Assembly (NCBI GenBank): GCA_036496385.1
Contig: DASXLD010000070.1
Span: 62,001-126,000 of the forward strand
Reading direction: 5' to 3'
Length of the DNA stretch: 64,000 nt
DNA from: Schlegelella_A sp036496385
GTDB lineage: Bacteria > Pseudomonadota > Gammaproteobacteria > Burkholderiales > Burkholderiaceae_C
Under the pieces are notes generated by a model that was not told where the DNA came from, searched no databases, and saw only the letters and a program-made list of their open reading frames with translations. Shown here piece by piece: positions 9,017 through 18,230 of the stretch (position 1 is its first letter; every line of letters starts with the position of its first letter). Made by a program: the position numbers and the translations under genes.

Positions 9017-10564
9017 TCAGTGCAGCTTGAGCACGATCTGCATGGCGACGAGGCCGAGCAGGAAGCCGACCGCGCTGTAGGCGAGCCCGGCGAGCAGCCG
9101 GTTGGTGCGCCGCTGCTCCGCCAGCAGCGCCTCGAGCAGGCGTTGCTGGGCGCCTTGCTGCGGCTGCAGCGCGCCGTGCAGAAGGCGTGGCAGCTGCGGC
9201 AGCAGGTGGACGAAGCGCGGCGCTTCCCTCTTCATCTGCTCGACGAGCCCTTGCCAGCCGACTTGCTCTTCCATCCAGCGCTCGAGGAAGGGCTTGGCGG
9301 TGCTCCAGAGATCGAGCTCGGGGTCGAGCTCGCGGCCGAGGCCTTCGACGTTGAGCAAGGTCTTCTGCAGCAGCACGAGCTGCGGCTGGATCTCGACATT
9401 GAAGCGGCGCGACGTCTGGAACAGCCTGAGCAGCACCTGGCCGAGCGAGATGTCCTTCAGCGGCCGGTCGAACTGCGGCTCGCAGACCGCGCGGATCGCG
9501 CCCTCGAGCTCGTCGACGCGCGTTGCCGGCGGCACCCAGCCGCTCTCGACGTGGAGCTCGGCGACGCGCTTGTAGTCGCGGTGGAAGAAGGCGATGAAGT
9601 TCTGCGCCAGGTAATCCTTGTCGAGCTCGGTGAGCGTGCCGACGATGCCGAAGTCGAGCGAGATGTAGCGGCCGAAGGTCTGCGGCGCGATCGAGACCTG
9701 GATGTTGCCGGGGTGCATGTCGGCGTGGAAGAAGCCGTCCCGAAAGACCTGGGTGAAGAAGATCGTGACGCCGTCGCGCGCGAGCTTGCCGATGTCGACG
9801 CCGGCGTCGCGGAGCCGCTGCACCTGGCTGATCGGCACGCCGTCCATGCGCTGCATCACGAGCACGTCCTGCGTGCAGAGCTCCCAGACCATCTCCGGGA
9901 TGAGGACGAGGCCGAGCTCCTCCATGTTGCGCCGCAGCTGCGCCGCGTTGGCCGCCTCGCGGACGAGGTCGAGCTCGTCGTGCAGGTACTTGTCGAACTC
10001 GGCGACGACCTGGCGCGGCTTCAGCCGCTTGCCGTCGGCCGAGAAGCGCTCGACCACACGCGCGAGCTCGCGCATCAGCTCGACGTCGTCGTCGATCGCC
10101 GCCAGCATCCCGGGCCTCAGCACCTTGACCGCGACCTCGCGGCCGTCGCGCAACACGGCGAAATGGACCTGCGCGATCGACGCGCTCGCCACCGGCGCGG
10201 CGTCGAAGCTCGCGAACACAACGTCGATCGGCCGGCCGAAGGCCTTCTCGACGATCTCGCGCGCGACCGCGGCGGGAAACGGCGGCACGCGGTCCTGCAG
10301 CTTGGCGAGCTCGTCGGCGATGTCGGGCGGCAAGAGGTCCCGCCGCGTCGACAGCACCTGGCCGAACTTGACGAAGATCGGGCCGAGCCGCTCGAGCCCG
10401 AGGCGCAGCCGAACGCCGCGCGGCGCATCGAGCTTGCGGCCGATCGTGATGACGCGCACGAGCAAGCGCACCCAACGCTGCCGGAAGGTCGACAGCGCAA
10501 GCTCGTCGAGCCCGTAGCGAAGAACCGTGACGCAGATGACGACGAGACGAACGACGTGCCGCAT
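9017..10564 (-). CDS. ubiB: Ubiquinone biosynthesis protein UbiB, ABC1/ADCK atypical kinase (515 aa)
   Basis: Belongs to the UbiB/COQ8 family, required for ubiquinone synthesis at the membrane. Visible are the KxGQ motif (F-V-K-F-G-Q), the alanine-rich loop equivalent in ASIAQVHFA, the nucleotide-binding lysine region EVAVKVLRPG, the DMHPGNI catalytic-loop motif and LDFGIVG. The C-terminus ends in a hydrophobic segment (about residues 485-512) compatible with a membrane anchor. Its ATG overlaps the stop of ubiJ by one base (TGATG), so the two are probably translationally coupled. Length fits the family (about 510-545 aa). Confidence 0.95.
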   Translation of the reverse strand: MRHVVRLVVICVTVLRYGLDELALSTFRQRWVRLLVRVITIGRKLDAPRGVRLRLGLERLGPIFVKFGQVLSTRRDLLPPDIADELAKLQDRVPPFPAAVAREIVEKAFGRPIDVVFASFDAAPVASASIAQVHFAVLRDGREVAVKVLRPGMLAAIDDDVELMRELARVVERFSADGKRLKPRQVVAEFDKYLHDELDLVREAANAAQLRRNMEELGLVLIPEMVWELCTQDVLVMQRMDGVPISQVQRLRDAGVDIGKLARDGVTIFFTQVFRDGFFHADMHPGNIQVSIAPQTFGRYISLDFGIVGTLTELDKDYLAQNFIAFFHRDYKRVAELHVESGWVPPATRVDELEGAIRAVCEPQFDRPLKDISLGQVLLRLFQTSRRFNVEIQPQLVLLQKTLLNVEGLGRELDPELDLWSTAKPFLERWMEEQVGWQGLVEQMKREAPRFVHLLPQLPRLLHGALQPQQGAQQRLLEALLAEQRRTNRLLAGLAYSAVGFLLGLVAMQIVLKLH

Positions 10565-11082
10565 CAGGGCGCACGCAGCGCGAGATCGCGCAGCACCTTG
10601 GCGCCTTCGCGCATGGCGCTCGCGAACCAGCCGCCGACCTTGCCGATCTGCCGCGCCGGGCCGGCGCCGACGACGCGCTCGAGATCGTCCTGCAGATCCC
10701 AGCGCAGGTTGTCGATCAGCCAGTCGATGTCGCTCGCGAACGCGGCGTCGCCCGAGACGACCACCTGGGGCCGGTCACCGGCGACGAAGCGCGTCAGCCC
10801 GAGCGCCGGGTTGGCGGCATCGACGGCGATGCACAGGTCGGCCGGCAGCCCGGTGCCCTCGGCAACCCGTTCGACCAGCCCCGCCGCAGTGATGCGAAAC
10901 GCGAACGGGCCGACCACCGGCAGCAGCTTCGGCCAGCCGCTCAACTCGATTTGCACCGTGCGCCCCGCGTGCGGCCGCAGCCGGTCGAGCGCCGCCGGCT
11001 CGGCGGCGATGACGTGGTTGACGAGAAGAACGAGGCGCTCCATCACCGAGCGCTCGGCAAGCGCCTTCATCGCGTCGAGCAT
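10564..11082 (-). CDS. ubiJ: SCP2-domain ubiquinone biosynthesis accessory factor UbiJ (172 aa)
   Basis: A short protein with an N-terminal SCP2 lipid-binding domain (NHVIAAEPAALDRLRPHAGR, then the strand VQIELSGWPKLLPVV) and a C-terminal helix region containing LRWDLQDDLERVVG, the usual layout of UbiJ, which helps the soluble Ubi complex bind ubiquinone intermediates. The ATG at 11082 is chosen because the frame further upstream crosses a hairpin-rich intergenic segment. It is the first gene of the minus-strand operon and is divergent from galE. Normally it follows ubiE and the Tim44-like gene; here these are 7 kb away. Confidence 0.85.
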   Translation of the reverse strand: MLDAMKALAERSVMERLVLLVNHVIAAEPAALDRLRPHAGRTVQIELSGWPKLLPVVGPFAFRITAAGLVERVAEGTGLPADLCIAVDAANPALGLTRFVAGDRPQVVVSGDAAFASDIDWLIDNLRWDLQDDLERVVGAGPARQIGKVGGWFASAMREGAKVLRDLALRAP

Positions 11083-11115
11083 GGCCGGATTGTAGGCACG
11101 CGCCTGCGCTCGCAC

Positions 11116-11149
11116 GGGCGCGGCCGGGGCGATCCGTGCGGCCGCGCCC
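11116..11149. repeat. GC-rich inverted repeat between ubiJ and galE
   Basis: A 10-base arm GGGCGCGGCC at 11116-11125 is mirrored perfectly by GGCCGCGCCC at 11140-11149, with a 14-base loop. It lies in the divergent intergenic region where the presumed insertion edge of the galE/RHS block is. No T-tract follows on either strand, so it is not a convincing terminator. Confidence 0.5.
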
Positions 11150-11205
11150 CGGCCGCGCGCCAGTACCGCCGCTTGCCCGACAATCGCTGGCTCCCGCCGC
11201 CCACC

Positions 11206-12216
11206 ATGATCCTGCTCACCGGCGCCACCGGCTACATCGGCTCGCACACCTGGCTCGCGCTCGAGGCGGCGGGCTACCAGGTCGCCGGCATCGACGACTT
11301 CTCGAACAGCTCGCCCGAGGTGCTGCAGCGCCTCGCCGCGCTCGGCGCCGACGTCTCGCGCTTCGCCGCCGCCGACGTCCGCGATCGCGCCGCACTCGAC
11401 CGGCTGTTCGGCGCCGGCAAGATCGACGCGGTCGTCCATTTCGCGGCGCTGAAGTCGGTCGGCGAAAGCGTCGCCGAGCCGCTGCGCTACTACGCCGTCA
11501 ACGTCGGCGGGCTCGTCTTACTCTGCGAGGCGATGCAGGCGCACGGCTGCAAGACGATCGTCTTCAGCTCGAGCGCGACCGTCTACGGCCAGCCCGAGCA
11601 TTTGCCGATCCGCGAGGACGCGCCGCTCGCGGCGACGAATCCGTACGGCGCGACCAAGCTCGTCGGCGAAGGCATCCTGCGCGACCTCGAACGCTCGGAC
11701 CCGGCGTGGCGCGTCGCGCTACTGCGCTACTTCAATCCGGTCGGCGCGCACGAGAGCGGAACGATCGGCGAGGATCCGCGCGGTGCGCCGAACAACCTGA
11801 TGCCGTACGTCGCGCAGGTCGCGGTCGGCAAGCGCCCCGTTCTGCGCATCTTCGGCAACGACTACGACACGTCCGACGGCACCGGCGTGCGCGACTACCT
11901 GCACGTGATGGACCTCGCCGAAGGCCACGTCGCGGCGTTGCGCCATCTGCTCGGCGGGGCGCGCTCGCTGGTGATCAACCTCGGCACCGGCCGCGGCACC
12001 AGCGTGCTCGAGCTCGTCCACGCGTTCGAGCGCGCGAGCGGCCGGCGCGTGCCGTACGAGATCGCGCCGCGCCGGCCGGGCGACGTCGCCGCTTGCTATG
12101 CCGATTCATCGCGCGCGTTCCAGATGATCGGCTGGCGCGCAATTCGCAATCTCGACGCGATGTGCGCCGACGCATGGCACTGGCAATCTGGCAACCCGAA
12201 TAGCTACGAATTTTGA
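11206..12216 (+). CDS. galE: UDP-glucose 4-epimerase (336 aa)
   Basis: An extended short-chain dehydrogenase that interconverts UDP-glucose and UDP-galactose. The N-terminal NAD-binding GATGYIGSHT, the catalytic serine region VFSSSATVYG and the Y-x3-K active site (NPYGATK) are all present, as are DYLHVMDLAEGH and INLGTGRG near the C-terminus, all GalE hallmarks. The ATG at 11206 opens directly on the first Rossmann strand. It is the only plus-strand gene between 465 and 25503 with clear function and separates ubiJ from the RHS pair. It could supply sugar nucleotide for surface polysaccharide. Confidence 0.95.
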   Translation: MILLTGATGYIGSHTWLALEAAGYQVAGIDDFSNSSPEVLQRLAALGADVSRFAAADVRDRAALDRLFGAGKIDAVVHFAALKSVGESVAEPLRYYAVNVGGLVLLCEAMQAHGCKTIVFSSSATVYGQPEHLPIREDAPLAATNPYGATKLVGEGILRDLERSDPAWRVALLRYFNPVGAHESGTIGEDPRGAPNNLMPYVAQVAVGKRPVLRIFGNDYDTSDGTGVRDYLHVMDLAEGHVAALRHLLGGARSLVINLGTGRGTSVLELVHAFERASGRRVPYEIAPRRPGDVAACYADSSRAFQMIGWRAIRNLDAMCADAWHWQSGNPNSYEF

Positions 12217-12454
12217 GCAAGGGTGCCGCGGCTCGTTGACACCGAGCGACCCTCTTCGTCATCTGCAAATCGGAACCATACAAGTTCCTGACTACAGGCT
12301 TGTTCAGTGTTGGGCGTTCAACAACTCAAATTTCACGCGATCCGTCTATCGCTCAATCCCTCCTGAGAGCGAACCCGCCGTTGGTGAAGTCGCGTGCCTA
12401 GTGCGCCGCCGCCTTGATGACGTGCTTTGAGCCGTCGCATGCACCTGCGTTCGA
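12217..12454. other. Intergenic gap between convergent galE and the putative immunity gene
   Basis: About 240 bases of lower-GC sequence. A 64-codon open frame on the plus strand shows no recognisable motif or ribosome-binding site and is not called. I see no clear terminator. Confidence 0.4.
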
Positions 12455-13051
12455 TCAAACCCTGCAGCGTTCCTCAGCAAGAGCCAACTTCTTGGCCTCG
12501 GCAGGGCTAAGACGCTCTCTAATGCGGCCATACAACTCAGCCGCCATCGAATAGTCGCCTCGACGGAAGGCCTCTTCGGCCTGAGGCCGCAGCTGACCCA
12601 CGAGAACATCAAGGGCGAACTCCTGCGCCCACTGCCTTCGCCCCTCTTCGAGGACGGAGAAGAATCGCGGATCGCCGAGCAGCGCCGCCGAACCGTAGCG
12701 CTGCATCAACGCGCTCAATTCCTTCAGACCAGCAGCGACCCCCTCGGGCGTTGTCGCCACTGCATTGCGATATTCCTTCGCCATGTCAGGATCGCTGGCA
12801 CGCATAATCTCCGACATCGCGTAGCGGAGCCCGAAGATTGTGACGCCGCCTCCGACTTCGTACGACTGGCGGCCGTGATAGATATCGACTTCGACATCGC
12901 CATCGCCGTTCCGGTACCGCACCAGCGTCGGCCTCGCCTCGATCTCCGTGAAGCCCTCATCGACGAGGAACGAGAAGGCCCCCCGAACCTTCTGCGCGAA
13001 GTGCAGCGGCGAACGATCTGGCGCGTCCATGGCATCTATATACCTCATCAT
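12455..13051 (-). CDS. Putative immunity protein for the RHS toxin tip (198 aa, unknown family)
   Basis: I do not recognise a family. The start MMRYIDAMDAPDRS overlaps the RHS stop codon (ATGA, with a second ATG three bases on), so it is read from the same transcript immediately after the toxin tip. The sequence is soluble, mixed alpha/beta at the N-terminus (VRYRNGDGDVEVDIYHGRQSYEV) and helical at the C-terminus (RRGDYSMAAELYGRIRERLSPAEAKKLA, shaped like a TPR-type hairpin). No signal peptide or membrane helix is seen. Location directly downstream of a polymorphic RHS tip is the standard place for a cognate immunity gene; this function is inferred from position only. Confidence 0.6.
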   Translation of the reverse strand: MMRYIDAMDAPDRSPLHFAQKVRGAFSFLVDEGFTEIEARPTLVRYRNGDGDVEVDIYHGRQSYEVGGGVTIFGLRYAMSEIMRASDPDMAKEYRNAVATTPEGVAAGLKELSALMQRYGSAALLGDPRFFSVLEEGRRQWAQEFALDVLVGQLRPQAEEAFRRGDYSMAAELYGRIRERLSPAEAKKLALAEERCRV

Positions 13052-16000
13052 GGCTTCGGCGGCATCCAGAAGCTGGTTTGGGCATTAAACGTCCAGCCGT
13101 GGTCTCTCAGCAGGTTGCGCTCAGCGTTGAGGAACTGACCTGTGTCGCCGGGCGACGCGTCACGAATCGGTCTACCGAGACGCATCTCTACTCGCAAGAC
13201 GCGTGCATTTTGCTCCCAGTTCGCCTTCCCATTGCCGACATATGGCAATCGGTCAAGCAACGACTTCTCGCCCGGACCGAGCTTCTCCAAATCCTTGAGG
13301 CGGCCGATAACCGTCGTCGTTTTCCCGGCTCCCTCTTCGGCAAAACCTGACATTCCAATTTGGAACCCCGCCAAGGCGCCGATAGCTAATGCGTGGCCTC
13401 CGTCTCTCGATCGTCCGGCATCGCTTAGTCCTCGCAGTAGCACGCTAGCTCGCCCCGCGTTTTTCATCGGCTGGGCCCCGGGCATTTCCGCGTATTCGTC
13501 CGCCGCGTCCTGCATCCCGTCAAGGTCGCCGGCGGCGACTGCGCGCTCCCAAGCTAGGCGATTCTGCTTTTTAGCATTCGCGAGCTGTTCCATGACATCC
13601 TTGCACCCCATACCTTCACAAATTGTTTCTCCTTGACCATCGGGATCGATAGACCGGTACGGATTGTTATTGACATACGCGAACCGGTTAAACGCTTCCC
13701 CGTTATTCGCATCGGTCACGATGGGATCAACCGACAAGAACCTCGCAGCGAGGGAATCGTAGTACCGCTGCTGCATGTACACGAGCCCCGTGCTCGGATC
13801 GTTGACGTGTCCTGTGAAGCCTAGCTCCGTCGGCACCGTCCCCGCAGCGGTAGCGCCATAAGGCTCGTACCTCGTGCGACTCGCTAGTGCTCCCGTGGCG
13901 CTCGTCACTGCGACCGGGCTTCCGAGTCCGTCGGTGTGCAGATACGTCGTTCCGCTGACGCTGCTCGTCTCCGCGATCGCCTTGCTGCCGAGGTAGACGT
14001 AGCGCGTGCTCGTCAGCGTCATCCCGTTTTGCCGGGTTCCGTAGAGCAATTGGCCGGCTTGGCTGTACACCTGCACTTGGTACGTGCCGTCGGCCGAGCT
14101 GATCGCGGTCCTCCTGCCGAGGCCGTCGTAGGCATACGTCGCCACGCCTTCGGCGAGCGACATGCGGTTGCCGATGTCGAAGTCGAAGCTGGCGTTGCCC
14201 CGTTTCGTGACATTTCCTTGCGCGTCATAGGCGTACCTGGTGCGCACGCCGTTGGTGTTGAGAACGCTCAGGAGGTTGTTGGCGTCGTAGTTGTGAATCG
14301 AGCTTCGCGATCCCACCGCGCTCGTCCGCAGGTTGCCGAGCGGGTCGTAGCCGTAGCTGGCGCTGCCCCAGACGCCGGGCGCGTTGGCGGCGGTGAGCCG
14401 GTCCAGGCCGTCATAGGCCATGCTGCGGCCATTGATGCCTTCCTGGAGGTCGGCGATGGCGGTGATGTTGCCGTCGGCGTCGTAGCTGTACTGGTCCTGC
14501 AGCACGCCGGCATCGCGGTTGACGAGCGCCAGGCCGCGCGTGTTCTGGCTGACCGTGTGAACGATGCCGTTGCCCAGCGTGTAGCCGGCGACGGCGCCGT
14601 TGGGGTGGTAGCTCACGCCGGCGGCGTAGCCACCAACCTGCGTGGCTTCGCCGAGGGCGTTGGCGTTGTAGGCGACGACCGCGCCGTCGGGATACGTGAT
14701 CTGGTTGAGATGGCGGTTGCCGCTGTAGGCCCAGCCGACGGTGTAGGTAGAACCGAAGGTGAGGCTCTCTTGCCTGAGCAGGCGGGCAGCGTCGTAGCTG
14801 TAGAGCCAGGTGCTGCCGTTGGAGACGATCGAGGCCGGCAAGCCGTCGTCCGTGTACGCGCGGCCGATCGAGGGGCTGCGGTCGCCGAAGCCGGTTCCGG
14901 TGAGCCGGTTGCGGGCGTCGTACGTGTAGGCGACGATCTTGGTGCCTCGAACGCTGGCGGCGTCGCAAGTCGACAAGCTCGTGAACGACTGGCCCGTTGC
15001 GCGCCAAGACACGTTGTTCGCGGCGTCGAGCTGCTGGATCGTCGCGCCCACTTCGGGCTCGACGGTCTTGCAAAGGAGGTGATTCGCGTCGTAGACGTAG
15101 CTGCGGGTCGCGCTGACCGGAGTGCCGGCGTACGCGCCGCTGCGCGTGACGCTCAGCGGCGTGCCGAACAGATCGCGGGAGAAATTCACCGTGAGTCCTT
15201 CGGGAGCCACGATCGAGAGAATCGAGGACTCGTCGGGCTCGTCGAAGACCTGGTAGCTGGTGGTCGTCAGGAACCCGCGCGGATTCGTCACCCGCGTTTG
15301 AAAGTGGTCCAGATACGCGAACCTGGTGGTCAGCGGGCCGAGCTCGCTGTCGGCGACGATTAGTCCCGCGCGGCCGAGCGGCTCGTACGCGGTCGTGGTG
15401 CCTGGCACCGTGTCTGCGATCGAGCCGATGGAGCGAGCCGGGTACGAAGCGAAGGTCGTCCGGTTGTAGGGGTCGTAGGCGAAACTCTGCATCCGCTGCG
15501 TGGCAGCTGGATTGTTCGCGTCGTAGGTCAGCGTCAGGCGCTTGCGCCAACGGGCATCGAAGTAGTTCAACGTCGTGGCCGAGCCTTCGGTGATCGTCTG
15601 GCGCCAGTGATCGGCTTCGAGACCATATTCAGGCGTGTGGATCTGGGCGAAAGTGAGCCACTTCGTGCTGTAGCCGCCGGGCGGCGTCGCGCTGGCGAGC
15701 CGGCCCATTGCGTCGTAGCCATAGTTCCACGTCGAGGTCGGGCCCACCTCGTTGGTCACGCTCGCGATGGTGCCGATGTTGTTGATCGTCGCGCTGATCC
15801 CCTTCCCGTCGGCGTACGTGATGTTGCGTGGCAGGCCGCGCATGTAGTTGCTGTAGGTCGTCGGGTGGTTGAGGGGGTCGACGACCTGGTACAGCGTGCC
15901 GTCGCTGGCGAAGAAATAGTTGGCCTGGAGCTTGCCGAATTTGTAGGTCGCGGTCGGCAACGCGGTACCGGTATTGAAGGTCGTGCTCGACGCCTGGATG

Positions 16001-17937
16001 CCGGAAACCGTGCGGCTCGCAACTTGGCCGAGGATCCAGAGGCTGGTGTGGTCGTAGTAGCCGATGAGCTCCGTACGACTGAAGCCGAGATCGCTCGAGC
16101 TGGTCGAGCCCGTCGCTCGGGCGTAGAGATCGAAGCCCGTCGCCGTGTTGTTGAACGTCACTCCTTGCTGCGCGATGACGCGTTGACTCTGTGGCCGGTA
16201 TATGCGGCTCATCGAATCCGCAGGAGCATTGACATAGCCGACACGACTTGGGAACGGCCCCGCGTCGGACGCAGCGTAGACATAGGACGTCGACCGCAAC
16301 GCTCCACCGCTGCCCGGTCCTTCCGTGCTCGCGACCGGCAGCCCTTCGTCGAGTCCGTACTGCGTGCCGAAGGTCTTCACCGCGACGTTGCTCAGCGGGT
16401 CGGTAATTGTCACCGTCTTCGTTCTGACGCAGCCATTGCATGGCGCGAAGCTGCCATAGGCAAGGCTGTAGGCGTACGACCACGTCATCGCCGGCATTCC
16501 GGGACCGCTCAGCGTCTTGGTCGACAGCGAGCGGCTGATGAAGTACCGGGAAACCGGATTCGACGTCGTACCGCACGTCACCTGCGATCCCGGCACGTTC
16601 GAACGGCCGTGATAGGTCGCCTTCAGCGTGAACGAGCCGACCGCGCCCGAGGGGTGGGTGATCGTCAGTGTCTTTTCGGTCTGATCGACTGTTCCGTTCT
16701 CGCCACCGTCGCAGTCCGGATCGGGCAGGGCGAACGGCTGCCATGGCACGCTGTCCATCGCGAACTGCCACTGCGAGCCGTCGGGCTGAGTCACCGTCTG
16801 CAGCGACCCGGTGCTGCCGTTGTACCCATACGTCCACGTCCGCGTTCCGTCGAACACGGTTTGGATGCGGTTACCGTTTCCGCTGTAGCCGAAGGTGATG
16901 GTGCGGCCGTCGCTCGAGGTGATCGTTGCAACGCGCCAGCCGTCCGTGCCCGTGTAGGTGTAGCGCACCCAATTGCCGAAGCGATCGGTGATCGACGTCG
17001 GCAAGATCCAGATCTCGACGCGGGGAATGGTTCCGGAACCTGCGATGCCGCGATTTATTCCGGCCACCTTGGCAATCGGCCACGAGCGGACGGCGATGTG
17101 ATCGAAGCGGTATCTCGTTCCGTCGAGGGATCGGGCTTCGAAGCCCTCGCCGGGGCCGTTTTCGAGTGGCAGGCACTTGAGCTCCCAATGGTTCTTCGTC
17201 AGGACCGGGTACGTCGACGGCGTCCCGTCGCTCGGGTAGATCGGATTGGCCGGGCCCTGGCCCACGTACTCCGGAAAGCGGCTGAACAGCGTCTGGTCGC
17301 CAACGCCGGGGACGTAGAGGTGTGCACCATCCCAAAAGGCTCTGTAGTCGTACGACAAATTTCCGCCAGCCACGTACGCGTAAGTCCATGGCGGGTAGTA
17401 GAACTGGCTGCAACGGTTGAAGTTCGTCGTCGTCGCTGCGCCATACCAGTTCGGCTCGGCTTGCGTCGCCACTGCGTGCAGATGGGGAATTTCCAGGTCC
17501 CAGTCGCCGAATAATCCGCCGCCATTGGTCTGCGGGGCTCCGACCGCTCGGTGACGGCCCACCGCGACAGGAAGTGCGTTGTTTCCGGGCAGTGAGACGT
17601 CCGTCTGGGTGAACTCGAGGGCGCCGCTGTACTCATTGATGGAATCGCCCATCAGGTTCGGGCCGAGCGCCTCGATGACCTCGCCCGAGCGAACCAGGAT
17701 CCCCTGCTCGAAATATGTCTTGGGAGTGGGAGCGTCCCCTGTGCCACTGCCGAGAGGCGCTGGAGTGATGCCCGGCGCTGCTGCTCCGGACCTGGTCTGG
17801 CCGGTCGGTGTTGGCGCGATTTGCGCCGCCGCGAAGAAGGCCGTCAACAACAGCAGCGTTCCGCCGACACCTCGCGCGACCGCGGCAGCAAGAGCGCGGT
17901 CAGACCGCGCGATGACCGGTGACGAACGCAAACTCAT
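13048..17937 (-). CDS. RHS-repeat protein with variable C-terminal tip, probable polymorphic toxin (1629 aa)
   Basis: A secreted-type RHS/YD-repeat protein. An N-terminal hydrophobic stretch (GGTLLLLTAFFAAAQIA) looks like a signal sequence. The middle holds many YD repeats (for example YAYDGLGRRT, YSYDADGNIT). The conserved RHS core near residue 1400 contains ELGFTGHVNDPSTGLVYMQQ, RYYD and FLSVDPI, and ends at a DPDG motif. The last 195 residues (bases 13048-13635) are a separate tip with VIGRLKDL, W-E-Q-N, GRPIRDAS, ERNLL-x3-GW and a terminal FWMPPKP; this resembles polymorphic toxin tips but I cannot name its activity. The start at 17937 has a good GGAGA ribosome-binding site; the longer frame to 18030 does not. 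GC is lower than in the flanks (31 of 60 in a sampled line). Confidence 0.85.
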   Translation of the reverse strand: MSLRSSPVIARSDRALAAAVARGVGGTLLLLTAFFAAAQIAPTPTGQTRSGAAAPGITPAPLGSGTGDAPTPKTYFEQGILVRSGEVIEALGPNLMGDSINEYSGALEFTQTDVSLPGNNALPVAVGRHRAVGAPQTNGGGLFGDWDLEIPHLHAVATQAEPNWYGAATTTNFNRCSQFYYPPWTYAYVAGGNLSYDYRAFWDGAHLYVPGVGDQTLFSRFPEYVGQGPANPIYPSDGTPSTYPVLTKNHWELKCLPLENGPGEGFEARSLDGTRYRFDHIAVRSWPIAKVAGINRGIAGSGTIPRVEIWILPTSITDRFGNWVRYTYTGTDGWRVATITSSDGRTITFGYSGNGNRIQTVFDGTRTWTYGYNGSTGSLQTVTQPDGSQWQFAMDSVPWQPFALPDPDCDGGENGTVDQTEKTLTITHPSGAVGSFTLKATYHGRSNVPGSQVTCGTTSNPVSRYFISRSLSTKTLSGPGMPAMTWSYAYSLAYGSFAPCNGCVRTKTVTITDPLSNVAVKTFGTQYGLDEGLPVASTEGPGSGGALRSTSYVYAASDAGPFPSRVGYVNAPADSMSRIYRPQSQRVIAQQGVTFNNTATGFDLYARATGSTSSSDLGFSRTELIGYYDHTSLWILGQVASRTVSGIQASSTTFNTGTALPTATYKFGKLQANYFFASDGTLYQVVDPLNHPTTYSNYMRGLPRNITYADGKGISATINNIGTIASVTNEVGPTSTWNYGYDAMGRLASATPPGGYSTKWLTFAQIHTPEYGLEADHWRQTITEGSATTLNYFDARWRKRLTLTYDANNPAATQRMQSFAYDPYNRTTFASYPARSIGSIADTVPGTTTAYEPLGRAGLIVADSELGPLTTRFAYLDHFQTRVTNPRGFLTTTSYQVFDEPDESSILSIVAPEGLTVNFSRDLFGTPLSVTRSGAYAGTPVSATRSYVYDANHLLCKTVEPEVGATIQQLDAANNVSWRATGQSFTSLSTCDAASVRGTKIVAYTYDARNRLTGTGFGDRSPSIGRAYTDDGLPASIVSNGSTWLYSYDAARLLRQESLTFGSTYTVGWAYSGNRHLNQITYPDGAVVAYNANALGEATQVGGYAAGVSYHPNGAVAGYTLGNGIVHTVSQNTRGLALVNRDAGVLQDQYSYDADGNITAIADLQEGINGRSMAYDGLDRLTAANAPGVWGSASYGYDPLGNLRTSAVGSRSSIHNYDANNLLSVLNTNGVRTRYAYDAQGNVTKRGNASFDFDIGNRMSLAEGVATYAYDGLGRRTAISSADGTYQVQVYSQAGQLLYGTRQNGMTLTSTRYVYLGSKAIAETSSVSGTTYLHTDGLGSPVAVTSATGALASRTRYEPYGATAAGTVPTELGFTGHVNDPSTGLVYMQQRYYDSLAARFLSVDPIVTDANNGEAFNRFAYVNNNPYRSIDPDGQGETICEGMGCKDVMEQLANAKKQNRLAWERAVAAGDLDGMQDAADEYAEMPGAQPMKNAGRASVLLRGLSDAGRSRDGGHALAIGALAGFQIGMSGFAEEGAGKTTTVIGRLKDLEKLGPGEKSLLDRLPYVGNGKANWEQNARVLRVEMRLGRPIRDASPGDTGQFLNAERNLLRDHGWTFNAQTSFWMPPKP

Positions 17938-18230
17938 GACGGTTCTCCAAGACAGTGCCCTGTCGGGAGAACTTTGAACTCCTAGGGAATTGCGTGGCAT
18001 CCCACCGGTGAGCCAACTCCTCAAGCCCACCTCTTGGGAGTTGACAACTGGAGTGGCCCTCGCTCACGAGCGGCCGAGGCGGCGCACCTCCCGTTGACGC
18101 GCGCGCAACGATCTTGTGAGCCCCGCTCACTGCAGCGATCGGCAGTGACGAAGCGGCTCGACCCTACTGGCTACTGTCTAGCGCGGAGCCCGACTTGGTG
18201 CCTGAGCTGCTCCTTTGGAGCGTCGCTTGA
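17938..18230. other. Upstream region of the RHS gene, no gene seen
   Basis: About 290 bases between the Tim44-like stop and the RHS start, holding the GGAGA ribosome-binding site of the RHS gene and presumably its promoter. No obvious operator or terminator was recognised. Base composition changes here from the AT-richer RHS block to the GC-rich backbone. Confidence 0.4.

Noticed and set aside
12236..12430. 64-codon plus-strand open frame between galE and the immunity gene
   Set aside because: No ribosome-binding site, no recognisable motif and unusual composition for a gene.
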